From: Streptomyces sp. NBC_00775
GTDB lineage: Bacteria; Actinomycetota; Actinomycetes; Streptomycetales; Streptomycetaceae
Assembly (NCBI RefSeq): GCF_036347135.1
Contig: NZ_CP108938.1
Span: 5,642,001-5,706,000 of the forward strand
Reading direction: 5' to 3'
Length of the DNA: 64,000 nucleotides
Positions 1 to 8,832 of this stretch are shown piece by piece; position 1 is the stretch's first letter, and the number at the start of each line of letters is the position of its first letter. Below the pieces are notes generated by a model that was not told the DNA's origin, did no database searches, and saw only the letters and a program-made list of their open reading frames with translations. Both the position numbers and the translations under genes were made by a program.

Positions 1-1263
1 AGCCGCGCCGCCGACCTCGTCAACGAGGGGCTGACGGAGATGCGCGGCGCCACCTCGCCCCGGCTCCAGCTCGAACTCATCTGCGCGCGCGTGATGCTGC
101 CCGCCGCGTACGGGGACGAGCGGTCCGTCATGGCCCGGCTGGACCGCATCGAGCGCGGTGTGAACTTCTCCGGCGGCGGTGGCGCACCCGTCATGGGGTA
201 CGTGCCCGGGCCCGAGGTACACGGCGCGGCGCCGGTCGCTTCGGTTCCGGGGGCTCCGCCGGTTCCGCCCGGGGGCGGGGCCGCCGCGGCCCGGGCCGCG
301 GCGCGCGGGGCCGGTCCTGGGCCTGGCGGGGCCACCCCGCAGAGCGTCGAGCCGGCCGTGCCCGTGGCTTCCGTGGCTCCCTCGGCCCCCGCGGCGAGTG
401 CGCCCCCCGCCGCTCCGGCGGCCCCGCCTGTGGCTGCGCAGCCACAGGCCCCGGCCGCCGCACCCCCAGCCGCTGCTCCGCCGGCGCCGGCGCCCGGCGC
501 CTGGCCCACCGCGACGGCAGCGGGCAGTGGCCGACGCCCAGGCGGATGGCCGACGGCGACCCCCGCGGGCGGGGGACAGCCTCCGGCCGCGACGCCGAGT
601 GCGCCCGCGCCCTCTCCTGCCGCGGCCACCCCCGCGCCCGTAGCTGCCTCTCCCGCCGCTCCGGCGGCTCCCGCGAGCGGCGGCATCGACTTCACCACGC
701 TGTGGCCGAACGTCCTGGAGGCGGTGAAGAACCGCCGCCGGTTCACCTGGATCCTGCTCAGCCAGAACGCGCAGGTCACCGGCTTCGACGGTACGACTTT
801 GCAGATCGGCTTCGTCAACGCGGGCGCGCGGGACAACTTCGCGAGCAGCGGCAGCGAGGAGGTGCTGCGACAGGCGCTGGCCGAGCAGTTCAACCTCCAG
901 TGGAGGATCGAGGCGATCGTCGACGCCTCGGGCGGCTCCGCACCGCCGCCTCCGGCCGGCTCCGGCTACGGCGGCGGGGGTTACGGCGGGGCTCCGGCCG
1001 CCGCGCGCCCCGCGCCCCAGCAGCCACCGGCTCCTGCCGCACGCCCCGCGGCTCCCCAGGGCAGCCCCTCCGCAGGCCACGCCCCGACCGGGCCCGCCCC
1101 GACACCGACCCGTCCTCCGGCTCCCGAACCGCCTCCGGTGGCCCCCGAGGACGACATCCCCGAGGACGACGACCCCGACCTCGACGAGTCCGCCCTCTCG
1201 GGCCACGACCTGATCGTCCGCGAGCTGGGGGCGACGGTGATGGAGGAGTTCTCCAACGAGTAG
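1..1263 (+). CDS. dnaX: DNA polymerase III gamma/tau subunit, C-terminal part (5' truncated by window)
   Basis: The reading frame is open from base 1 (SRAADLVNEGLTEMRG...), so the N-terminal AAA+ clamp-loader ATPase lies outside the window. Visible are the end of the oligomerisation region (residues 1-50), a long Ala/Pro/Gly-rich linker (about 60-225), a folded tau-like C-terminal domain (about 226-310, beginning IDFTTLWPNVLEAVKNRRR), a second Pro-rich stretch and an acidic tail (EDDIPEDDDPDLDE). In the clamp loader, tau tethers the polymerase core and the DnaB helicase. Immediately upstream placement of purD is the usual Streptomyces order. The identification rests on the C-terminal domain, composition and synteny because the Walker motifs are not in view. 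Confidence 0.85.
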   Translation, partial: SRAADLVNEGLTEMRGATSPRLQLELICARVMLPAAYGDERSVMARLDRIERGVNFSGGGGAPVMGYVPGPEVHGAAPVASVPGAPPVPPGGGAAAARAAARGAGPGPGGATPQSVEPAVPVASVAPSAPAASAPPAAPAAPPVAAQPQAPAAAPPAAAPPAPAPGAWPTATAAGSGRRPGGWPTATPAGGGQPPAATPSAPAPSPAAATPAPVAASPAAPAAPASGGIDFTTLWPNVLEAVKNRRRFTWILLSQNAQVTGFDGTTLQIGFVNAGARDNFASSGSEEVLRQALAEQFNLQWRIEAIVDASGGSAPPPPAGSGYGGGGYGGAPAAARPAPQQPPAPAARPAAPQGSPSAGHAPTGPAPTPTRPPAPEPPPVAPEDDIPEDDDPDLDESALSGHDLIVRELGATVMEEFSNE

Positions 1264-1477
1264 CGAGTGGCGAGTGGCGAGTAGCGGGGCTTTCACCGGC
1301 GTGCAGCTACTTCACGAGCGCTCTCCGGCGCCTCCATCGGCGTACGCCGCCTTCCTGTCCGCCCCCACCCGCGTACGACCGCTTCACCCGCCGGCACCGC
1401 CTTCCTTTAGAGGATCCCACCAGCCCCGCACGCCCCTCTCTTCGGAAGCCCCCACAAAGGCACCCACCCCCGACGGT

Positions 1478-1489
1478 TAGGCTGACCCC
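1478..1489 (+). promoter_or_regulatory. Candidate -10 box for a leaderless purD transcript
   Basis: TAGGCT at 1478-1483 fits the actinobacterial TANNNT -10 consensus and ends six bases before the GTG of purD. There is no purine-rich ribosome-binding site between them. This geometry predicts a transcript starting at or next to the start codon. It is an inference from spacing only. Confidence 0.45.
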
Positions 1490-2743
1490 GTGAAGGTCCT
1501 TGTCATCGGTAGTGGCGCCCGCGAACACGCCCTGTGCCGTTCCCTGTCCCTCGACCCCGACGTCACCGCCCTGTACTGCGCCCCCGGGAACGCAGGCATC
1601 GCGGAGGTGGCCGAGTTGCACGCGGTCGACGCCCTCGACGGCGCCGCCGTGGCCGCGCTGGCCACGGAGCTCGGCGCCGAGCTGGTGATCGTGGGCCCGG
1701 AGGCCCCGCTCGTCGCGGGGGTCGCCGACGCCGTGCGCGCGGCGGGAATCCCCGTCTTCGGCCCCTCGAAGGAGGCCGCGCAGCTGGAGGGCTCCAAGGC
1801 CTTCGCCAAGGACGTGATGGCGGGTGCGGGCGTTCCGACGGCGCGCTCGTACGTCTGTACGACGCCCGAGGAGGTCGAGGAGGCGCTGGACGCCTTCGGC
1901 GCCCCGTACGTCGTGAAGGACGACGGTCTCGCGGCCGGCAAGGGCGTGGTCGTGACCGACGACCTCGACAAGGCCCGCGCGCACGCCAACGCCTGCGACC
2001 GCGTCGTCATCGAGGAGTTCCTCGACGGCCCCGAGGTCTCCCTCTTCGCGATCACGGACGGCGAGACCGTCGTCCCGCTGCAGCCCGCCCAGGACTTCAA
2101 GCGCGCGCTGGACAACGACGAGGGCCCGAACACCGGCGGCATGGGCGCGTACTCGCCGCTGCCCTGGGCGGACCCGAAGCTCGTCGAGGAGGTCATGGAG
2201 ACCGTCCTCCAGCCGACCGTCGACGAACTGCGCCGCCGCGGCACACCGTTTTCCGGCCTTCTTTACGCGGGTCTGGCGATCACCAGCCGTGGCGTACGGG
2301 TCATCGAGTTCAACGCCCGCTTCGGCGACCCGGAGACCCAGGTGGTCCTCGCCCGCCTGAAGACCCCGCTCGCGGCTGTGCTGCTGGCCTCGGCGAACGG
2401 CACCCTCGCCGACCTGGCGCCACTGCGCTGGAGCGACGACGCGGCCGTCACGGTGGTCGTGGCCTCGCACAACTACCCCGACACCCCGCGCACCGGTGAC
2501 CCGATCACCGGACTCGACGAGGTCGCGGCCCAGGACGCCCCGTACGCCTACGTCCTGCACGCCGGGACCAAGCGTGACGGTGACGCGGTGGTGAGCGCGG
2601 GTGGCCGAGTGCTCTCCGTCACGGCGACCGGCACCGACCTCACCGAGGCCCGCGCCCGCGCGTACACGGCGGTCGCCCGTATCGGTCTCGACGGTTCGCA
2701 GCACCGCACGGACATCGCGGCGAAGGTGGCGGCGGAGGCGTAA
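1490..2743 (+). CDS. purD: Phosphoribosylamine-glycine ligase (GAR synthetase)
   Basis: Second step of de novo purine synthesis: ATP-dependent joining of glycine to 5-phosphoribosylamine. The 417-aa product has the normal length for bacterial PurD. It opens with the N-terminal GSGAREHAL loop, has the ATP-grasp core at about residues 100-300 ([30 protein letters not shown]) and a C-terminal domain carrying [11 protein letters not shown]. The GTG start at 1490 gives the canonical MKVLVIGSG terminus and sits six bases after a -10-like TAGGCT, so it is probably leaderless. It stands alone downstream of dnaX and ends before a strong hairpin. Confidence 0.97.
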   Translation: MKVLVIGSGAREHALCRSLSLDPDVTALYCAPGNAGIAEVAELHAVDALDGAAVAALATELGAELVIVGPEAPLVAGVADAVRAAGIPVFGPSKEAAQLEGSKAFAKDVMAGAGVPTARSYVCTTPEEVEEALDAFGAPYVVKDDGLAAGKGVVVTDDLDKARAHANACDRVVIEEFLDGPEVSLFAITDGETVVPLQPAQDFKRALDNDEGPNTGGMGAYSPLPWADPKLVEEVMETVLQPTVDELRRRGTPFSGLLYAGLAITSRGVRVIEFNARFGDPETQVVLARLKTPLAAVLLASANGTLADLAPLRWSDDAAVTVVVASHNYPDTPRTGDPITGLDEVAAQDAPYAYVLHAGTKRDGDAVVSAGGRVLSVTATGTDLTEARARAYTAVARIGLDGSQHRTDIAAKVAAEA

Positions 2744-2775
2744 GCCCCCGGCACCCGACCGCTCGACGCGCCGCC

Positions 2776-2807
2776 AGGCCCCGGATCCCGCAAGGAATCC
2801 GGGGCCT
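2776..2807 (+). terminator. Hairpin terminator after purD
   Basis: Perfect 11-bp arms at 2776-2786 and 2797-2807 (AGGCCCCGGAT / ATCCGGGGCCT) lie 32 bases after the purD stop. The following sequence is only weakly T-rich, as is common in Streptomyces terminators. Confidence 0.75.
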
Positions 2808-3133
2808 TTCCGCACGGACGGCGCACGGACGGCGCACGGACTGGGCACAGCCTGGGCCGCATGGATTTCTGTACGGAAACGGGGGCCTGATCATCGCCCA
2901 CCGTCATCCACCTTTCCCCAAAGCCATTCCATCGGGTGACCGATGCCCCATCCGGCTGACGGGGGCCGGGGCCCCAACTAGGGTGCGGCGAAAGCGTTCC
3001 GGCACTTGGCCCACCGGCATTGCGATGTCAGTGGCGGGTGCCACAGTGGGGGAGTGAGCAACGCCAGGACATCCGTCGGCACGAGCTGTGAGACAGCTCG
3101 CGCCCGGCGGACCGTAGGGGGTGACGTCCGGTC

Positions 3134-4981
3134 GTGACCGGTATGGGTGTGGACGTGGGCGCGCAGGCCGCGCGGTCCCGGGCTCTCGCCGTGCTGCGCA
3201 TCCGCAGCAGGGCGCTGGCCGTAGCCCTGCTGCCCGCGGCCGTCGCCGTCGTGCTGCTCGTCGGCGGCTCCACCGGGCACATCACCGGCGGAAGCTGGGG
3301 TACGACCCGCTGGATCGTGACGATCCTCGCCGCCCTCGTCCTCCTCGCGGCCGCGGGCATCGCGCTCGTCGTCGCCCGCGCGCGGCCCGCCGTGAGCCCC
3401 ACGGTCCCGATCACCGAGGCATCGGCCCCCGATCTCTACCGCATGGTCCGCGACCTGGCCGACCGCCTCGACGTCCCGGCCCCGTCGGCGATAGCGCTCA
3501 CCCCGGACTGCGACAGCTGGCTGGAGGACCGCACCCACCCGGCGCACGGCCCGCCCCGTTCAGCGGGCGGAGACAAGCCGGACGGCATGCGAGGCATACG
3601 CGGAGCGGGGACCCGTGGCGTACGAGGGCTGTCGACAGGGCCCCGCCGCGCCCCCTCCGCCCCCGTCCTCGTCATCGGCTCCCCCTTCCTGTGGTGGATG
3701 CGGGTCGGTGAACTGCGCGCGGTCCTCGCCCCGGTCGTCGCCGGTACGGGTCCCTCGGCGCACCCCGACATAGCCGCAGCCCGCCGTTTCGTACGGGGTC
3801 TGGACGCGGCCGTGGCCGTGACCTCGGCGCCGAAGCGCGGACCGCTGTCCCGCGCAGTCCTCGGCGGCGTCGGCTGGGTGACCCGCCTTCTGCTGCGCAG
3901 CTGCCGTGGCCACGCGGCCGAGATGGAGCGAGGAGTGGCGGCCGCCGCGGCCGAGCGTGCACAGGCTGTGGATTACGGTCTGCGGATCGTCGCGCAGGAG
4001 CAGGTGGGTCTCGCCTACGCGGGCTGGGACCGGCTCCTGACCCGCGTCGCGCTGCCCGCCTGGCGGATGGGCCGCTGGCCGTCCCGGCTGGACGTCGGCG
4101 TGGTCGCTGCCCTCACCGAGCTGTCCCGCCGCGACCGCCTGGCCGAGGGCTTTACCTCCCGCCTCGGCGAGCGCCCCGCCTGTGACCTGCTCGAAGAGCC
4201 TGGCACGGTGGACGAGGCGGCCTCGCTCCTCGCCGCCCGCCTCTTCCACGGCGGCCCCGCCGAGCCCGGCCCCGACTGGGCGCCGGTCGACTGGCAGGAC
4301 TACCCGGACGAGGTCGTCGACCGCAAATGGCGCACCGACGCGGCCCGCCTGCACCGGGTGCTGGACGCGCTGGGCGTGCGGCACTCCACGGACCCGGCGG
4401 CGCCCGACGCGAACGGTCCGACGCTGGCGCGGGTGATGGACCACCTGTCCTCGCCGCCGGAGGACAGAGCGGCGCCGGGCCCGGACTCGGACGCCCTCGC
4501 CACGCACCGTGCGGACGCGTACAAGGGGATGGCCGAGGACGAGGACGACGCGGATCTCGGCCTTGGGAACGAGCGGACAGCCGCGCTCGCGGCCGGGCTC
4601 ACCGCGGAGCTGGCCCGCGAGGAGGCGTCGGCGCCGGCCGTGGCGCCCGCGTCGGCCGGGGGCACGGAGCAGCAGGGCCCCGACCGGGCCCTCTGGGACG
4701 ACGGGGTGCTTCCCCTCTTCCCCCTCCAGCCGCCCCGGACCGGGCGGGAGCTGCTGGCCGACCATGTCACGGCGATGGTGTGCTGTGCCGCGATGGACAC
4801 CGCGGGGGCGATGCCGGGGCTCGACTGGCTCGACGGTCCGTCCCTCTTCGTCGACGGCGAACGTGCCGCCGATCTTGGACCGCGTGTCGTGACCCTCGTC
4901 GAAACGGGTGACCCCACGCCTCTCCGCGACTGGCTCCGCCACCTCGGCGTCCGCGCGGAGAAGCCGGTCCGCCTCGTCTGA
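3134..4981 (+). CDS. Membrane protein with degenerate M48-like peptidase domain
   Basis: A 615-aa protein starting at GTG 3134. Two hydrophobic segments lie at about residues 22-45 and 57-80, so the rest is probably cytoplasmic. Residues about 92-205 resemble the M48 (HtpX/Ste24) peptidase fold in spacing: LYRMVRDLADRLDVPAPS, then VLVIGSPFLWWMRVGELRAVLAP. Where an active M48 enzyme has a HExxH zinc motif after the ELRAVLA helix, this one reads PVVAGT near residue 200, so no zinc site is visible. The C-terminal 350 residues are unrecognised, helical and charged. It is a single-gene unit ending at a dispersed palindromic repeat. The M48 relationship is inferred from local pattern only. Confidence 0.7.
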   Translation: MTGMGVDVGAQAARSRALAVLRIRSRALAVALLPAAVAVVLLVGGSTGHITGGSWGTTRWIVTILAALVLLAAAGIALVVARARPAVSPTVPITEASAPDLYRMVRDLADRLDVPAPSAIALTPDCDSWLEDRTHPAHGPPRSAGGDKPDGMRGIRGAGTRGVRGLSTGPRRAPSAPVLVIGSPFLWWMRVGELRAVLAPVVAGTGPSAHPDIAAARRFVRGLDAAVAVTSAPKRGPLSRAVLGGVGWVTRLLLRSCRGHAAEMERGVAAAAAERAQAVDYGLRIVAQEQVGLAYAGWDRLLTRVALPAWRMGRWPSRLDVGVVAALTELSRRDRLAEGFTSRLGERPACDLLEEPGTVDEAASLLAARLFHGGPAEPGPDWAPVDWQDYPDEVVDRKWRTDAARLHRVLDALGVRHSTDPAAPDANGPTLARVMDHLSSPPEDRAAPGPDSDALATHRADAYKGMAEDEDDADLGLGNERTAALAAGLTAELAREEASAPAVAPASAGGTEQQGPDRALWDDGVLPLFPLQPPRTGRELLADHVTAMVCCAAMDTAGAMPGLDWLDGPSLFVDGERAADLGPRVVTLVETGDPTPLRDWLRHLGVRAEKPVRLV

Positions 4982-5013
4982 CGCACCACCCCCGGGTGCG
5001 CCCGGGCGGTTCT

Positions 5014-5222
5014 TCGCCCCCGCCGCCCCTACCCGTCCCATCCCGTTCCTGGGGGCTGCGCCCCCAGACCCCCGCTTAAAAGATTGCGCAGTTCCCCGCG
5101 CCCCTTTTAGGGGCGCGGGGAACTGCGCGAACGGCCCCCACCGGCCCGCAGCCGAAACACAACCCCCGGGGTCGAAGGGGCGGAGCCCCTGGGGATGGGA
5201 CGGGTAGGGGCGGCGGGGGCGA
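5014..5222 (+). repeat. Composite dispersed palindromic element, copy 1
   Basis: Outer arms of about 30 bases form an inverted repeat (TCGCCCCCGCCGCCCCTACC... at the left end, its complement at the right). Inside are two small hairpins and a central perfect 20-bp palindrome, 5086-5105 / 5109-5128, with a TTT loop. Related copies occur near 20.97, 29.2, 50.8, 55.1 and 57.6 kb, with decayed ones near 59.1 and 63.8 kb. It begins 32 bases after the preceding stop codon, so a terminator role is likely. Confidence 0.85.
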
Positions 5223-5410
5223 GTGTGACACGGCCCCGACCCGCAACGAACCCCCAGCGAACCCACCCCCAAGGCGGAACCCTCTGTTCCACTCACGCCA
5301 ATTCGCGACGAACGGTGACGGAGTGCGTGCGTAATGTGATGTGCTGGGACCGATCGCGCACAAGGCAAGGGCTTACAAGGATGACGGGGGCGAGAGGGAG
5401 GGGAGCAGGC

Positions 5411-6946
5411 ATGGGGTCGGAGCAGATTCGCCGCTGGGAGTCGGGAGCACTCGCGCACGCCGTGACGGACCCCTTCGGCCAGGGCCCCGTCCCGTGGCTC
5501 CGCGGCGACGAGCACTACTTCGACGACACCGGCCACGTCGTCCCCTGGTACATCGACCACATCGACAACACCCCGGGCGCCACCCTCGTACGCGACGCCC
5601 GCGACGACCGCGACACCAAGGCCCAGGCCAAGCGAGCCATCCCCCACCCCCGAGCCGGAGGCCCCCGCTCCGCCGACGACGTCCACCGCCAGATCAAGGG
5701 GTTCACCTCCACCGGCGCAGCCGCCCCCGGCGAGGCCATCGACTTCCACATCACCGTCGACCCGCCCCAGGAATTCAGCGTCGACATCTACCGGATCGGC
5801 CACTACGGAGGTGACGGGGCATCCAAGATCACCACCAGCCCCCGCCTCTCCGGCATCGTCCAACCCCCACCGCTCACCGCCGACCGCACCGTCTCCTGCC
5901 ACCACTGGTGGCTCTCCTGGCGGCTCCAGATCCCCACCTACTGGAGCATCGGCGCGTACGTCGCCGTCCTCACCACCGCCGACGGATACCGCTCCCACGT
6001 CCCGTTCACCATCCGCGACAACCACCCCGCCGACCTGCTCCTCCTGCTCCCGGACATCACCTGGCAGGCGTACAACCTGTACCCGGAGGACGGCCACACC
6101 GGCGCCAGCCTGTACCACGCGTGGGACGAGGAAGGCCGGCTGCTCGGCGAGTCCGACGCCGCGACGACGGTCTCCTTCGACCGGCCGTACGCGGGCGCGG
6201 GGCTCCCCCTCCACGTAGGCCACGCCTACGACTTCATCCGCTGGGCCGAGCGCTACGGCTACGACCTCGCCTACGCCGACGCCCGCGATCTGCACGCCGG
6301 CCGCGTCGACCCCACCCGCTACCGCGGCCTCGTCTTCCCGGGCCACGACGAGTACTGGTCGACGCAGATGCGCCGCACCACGGAACTCGCCCGCGAACAC
6401 GGCACCTCGCTCGTCTTCCTCTCCGCCAACACCATGTACTGGCAGGTGGAGTTGGGCCCGTCCCCGTCCGGCGTCGCCGACCGCCTGCTGACCTGCCGCA
6501 AGCGCAGGGGCCCCGGCAAACCGGCCCTGTGGCGTGAAATCGACCGCCCTGAGCAGCAACTCATCGGCATCCAATACGCGGGAACAGTCCCCGAGCCCCA
6601 CCCGCTGGTCGTCCGCAACTCCGATCACTGGCTGTGGGAGGCGACCGGCGCCCAGGAGGGCGACGAACTGGAGGGCATGGTCGCGGGCGAGGCCGACCGC
6701 TACTTCCCGCGCACCCCGCTCCCCGAGCACCAGGGCCGTATCCTCCTGGCCCACTCCCCGTACCGGGACAGCGAGGGCGCCGTCCGTCACCAGGAGACCT
6801 CCCTCTACCGGGCCCCGTCCGGCGCCCTGGTCTTCGCGTCCGGAACGTTCGCATGGTCCCCGGCCCTGGACCGCCCGGGCCATGTCGACACCCGTGTCCA
6901 GCGAGCTACGGCCAACCTCCTCGACCGCATCTGCAAACACGACTGA
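5411..6946 (+). CDS. N,N-dimethylformamidase beta-subunit-like protein
   Basis: A 511-aa protein starting at ATG 5411, preceded by GGGAGGGGAGC at good spacing; longer in-frame starts run into the upstream repeat. The sequence matches the large-subunit-like family of N,N-dimethylformamidase across its length: GFTSTGAAAPGEAIDFHITV (about residue 95), VDIYRIGHYGG, the DITWQAYNLYPEDG segment and the GLVFPGHDEYWS segment typical of its C-terminal domain. No signal peptide is visible. The true substrate in Streptomyces is unknown and the family name should not be read as a proven activity. It lies between a repeat element and purC with no obvious operon partner. Confidence 0.8.
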   Translation: MGSEQIRRWESGALAHAVTDPFGQGPVPWLRGDEHYFDDTGHVVPWYIDHIDNTPGATLVRDARDDRDTKAQAKRAIPHPRAGGPRSADDVHRQIKGFTSTGAAAPGEAIDFHITVDPPQEFSVDIYRIGHYGGDGASKITTSPRLSGIVQPPPLTADRTVSCHHWWLSWRLQIPTYWSIGAYVAVLTTADGYRSHVPFTIRDNHPADLLLLLPDITWQAYNLYPEDGHTGASLYHAWDEEGRLLGESDAATTVSFDRPYAGAGLPLHVGHAYDFIRWAERYGYDLAYADARDLHAGRVDPTRYRGLVFPGHDEYWSTQMRRTTELAREHGTSLVFLSANTMYWQVELGPSPSGVADRLLTCRKRRGPGKPALWREIDRPEQQLIGIQYAGTVPEPHPLVVRNSDHWLWEATGAQEGDELEGMVAGEADRYFPRTPLPEHQGRILLAHSPYRDSEGAVRHQETSLYRAPSGALVFASGTFAWSPALDRPGHVDTRVQRATANLLDRICKHD

Positions 6947-7128
6947 GGAAGCACATCCCCGCACCCCCACAGGCCACCCTCAGAAGCCACCCCCACAGCT
7001 TCCCCCGCAAGCCATCGCCACAACGGGCCCCCACGCACCCCCGCGCGCACCTCACACACCCCCTGGCCAAAGCCACTCCCCGCATACGGGAGAATCAAGC
7101 CAATTGGACAGAACCACGGGGAGGAACC

Positions 7129-8028
7129 GTGTCCGGATTCGTCGAAAAGCCCGAGCCCCTTCAGGTGCCGGGTCTGGTACATCTGCACACCGGCAAGGTG
7201 CGCGACCTGTACCAGAACGAGGCGGGCGACCTCGTGATGGTCGCCAGCGACCGCATCTCCGCCTTCGACTGGGTGCTCCCCACCGAGATCCCCGACAAGG
7301 GCCGCACGCTCACCCAGCTCTCCCTGTGGTGGTTCGACCAGCTCGCCGACCTGGTCCCCAACCACGTCCTGAGCGCCGAACTCCCGCCGGGCGCCCCCGA
7401 CGACTGGGCCGGCCGCACCCTGATCTGCAAGTCCCTGCGGATGGCCCCGGTCGAGTGCGTCGCCCGCGGCTACCTCACCGGCTCCGGCCTGGTCGAGTAC
7501 AACCAGTCCCGCACCGTCTGCGGCCTCGCCCTCCCTGAGGGCCTGGTCGACGGCTCGGAACTCCCCGCGCCGATCTTCACCCCCGCCACCAAGGCGGCGG
7601 TCGGCGAGCACGACGAGAACGTGTCGTACGAGGAGGTCGCCCGCCAGGTCGGCGCCGACACCGCGGCCCAGCTGCGCCAGGCGACCCTCGCCGTCTACAG
7701 CCGCGCCCGTGACATCGCCCGCGACCGGGGGATCCTCCTCGCGGACACCAAGTTCGAGTTCGGCTACGAGGGCGAGACGCTGATTCTCGCCGACGAGGTG
7801 CTGACCCCGGACTCCTCCCGCTTCTGGCCCGCCGACGTGTGGGAGCCGGGCCACGCCCAGCCGTCCTTCGACAAGCAGTACGTCCGCGACTGGCTGACCT
7901 CCCCCGAGTCCGGCTGGGACCGCAAGAGCGAGCAGCCGCCGCCCGCGCTGCCCCCGCACGTCGTGGAGGCGACCCGCGCCAAGTACATCGAGGCGTACGA
8001 GCGTCTGACCGGCAACAGCTGGAGCTGA
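7129..8028 (+). CDS. purC: Phosphoribosylaminoimidazole-succinocarboxamide synthase (SAICAR synthetase)
   Basis: Condenses CAIR with aspartate using ATP in de novo purine synthesis. The 299-aa protein has the conserved elements GKVRDLY (residues about 21-27), SDRISAFDWVLPTEIPDKG, the LTGSGLVEYNQS motif, and LADTKFEFG with DEVLTPDSSRFWP. The GTG at 7129 follows GGGGAGGAACC and gives the usual Streptomyces length; upstream in-frame codons would only add unconserved sequence. It is a single gene, ending at a long bidirectional hairpin. Confidence 0.97.
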   Translation: MSGFVEKPEPLQVPGLVHLHTGKVRDLYQNEAGDLVMVASDRISAFDWVLPTEIPDKGRTLTQLSLWWFDQLADLVPNHVLSAELPPGAPDDWAGRTLICKSLRMAPVECVARGYLTGSGLVEYNQSRTVCGLALPEGLVDGSELPAPIFTPATKAAVGEHDENVSYEEVARQVGADTAAQLRQATLAVYSRARDIARDRGILLADTKFEFGYEGETLILADEVLTPDSSRFWPADVWEPGHAQPSFDKQYVRDWLTSPESGWDRKSEQPPPALPPHVVEATRAKYIEAYERLTGNSWS

Positions 8029-8080
8029 GGACGCCAGGAGAGTCACGAAGACAGACACGAAGACATACACGGCGAGAGAC

Positions 8081-8122
8081 ACGAAGAAGCCCCCGACCCG
8101 GAAGGGTCAGGGGCTTCTTCGT
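8081..8122. terminator. Bidirectional terminator between purC and tRNA-Gly
   Basis: 19-bp arms at 8081-8099 and 8104-8122 with a single mismatch and a four-base loop. The hairpin serves purC on the plus strand and the convergent tRNA gene on the minus strand. The distal arms are AAGAAG/CTTCTT, giving a short T-rich end in both directions. Confidence 0.85.
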
Positions 8123-8124
8123 TA

Positions 8125-8200
8125 TGGAGCGGACGACGAGGCTCGAACTCGCGACCTCAACCTTGGCAAGGTTGCGCTCTACCAACTGAGCTACGTCCGC
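8125..8200 (-). tRNA. tRNA-Gly(GCC)
   Basis: 76-nt cloverleaf with acceptor GCGGACG, D-arm GCTC/GAGC, anticodon loop TTGCCAA (anticodon GCC), T-loop TTCGAGC and an encoded CCA end. It is identical in sequence to the copy at 12249-12324; the two flank the ABC/two-component operon. Confidence 0.97.
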
Positions 8201-8223
8201 ACTGCGCCGTGGCGCGAGGCCAA

Positions 8224-8832
8224 CTATACCCAACCTCGCTCCCGCGCGAGCCGCACCGCCGCATGGCGGTTCTCCGCCCCGAGCTTCGTCGCGGCCGACG
8301 ACAGATAGTTCCGTACGGTCCCCTGGGACAGCGCGGCCCGCTCGGCGATCTCCGCGACGGGCGCCCCGTCGGCGGCGAATTCCAGCACCTCGGCCTCGCG
8401 CACGGTCAGCGGCGAGTCCCCGGCGGAGATCGCGTCGGCGGCCAACTCCGGGTCCACATAGCGGTTTCCCGCATGCACCGTACGAATGATCTCGGCGAGC
8501 CGCTGCGCACTGACCGTCTTCGGGACGAACCCGCGCACACCAGCCGCAAGCGCCCGCTTCAGATGCCCCGGCCGCCCATGACTCGTCACGATCAGCACCT
8601 GGCAGCCGGGCAGTTCGGCTCGCAGCGATGTGGCCACCCTCACACCGTCCGCCCCCGGCATCTGAAGATCCAGCACGGCGACATCGGGCTCGTGCGCCCG
8701 CGCCATCGCCAGCGCCTCGGGCCCGGTCGCCGCCTCGGCCACCACGACCAGATCGTCCTCCAGGGCGAGCAGCGCGGCGAGCGCACCCCGGATCAGATGC
8801 TCGTCGTCGGCGAGCAGCAGTCGTACGGTCAC
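8224..8832 (-). CDS. NarL/LuxR-family two-component response regulator
   Basis: 202-aa response regulator. The receiver domain covers residues 1-120 with acidic pair D9/D10, phospho-acceptor D55 (VAVLDLQMPG), T83 and K105 (FVPK). A LuxR-type helix-turn-helix occupies about 140-200 (LTVREAEVLEFAADG, AEIAERAALSQGTVRNYLS). Its GTG start overlaps the stop of the kinase gene by four bases (GTGA), so translation is coupled. It is the last gene of a four-gene operon and probably controls expression of the ABC exporter upstream in that operon. Confidence 0.95.
   Translation of the reverse strand: MTVRLLLADDEHLIRGALAALLALEDDLVVVAEAATGPEALAMARAHEPDVAVLDLQMPGADGVRVATSLRAELPGCQVLIVTSHGRPGHLKRALAAGVRGFVPKTVSAQRLAEIIRTVHAGNRYVDPELAADAISAGDSPLTVREAEVLEFAADGAPVAEIAERAALSQGTVRNYLSSAATKLGAENRHAAVRLARERGWV

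Noticed and set aside
3560..6970. An 1136-codon minus-strand open frame spanning two plus-strand genes and a repeat element
   Set aside because: Crosses the dispersed repeat and is antisense to two well-supported genes; composition is typical of GC-driven shadows.
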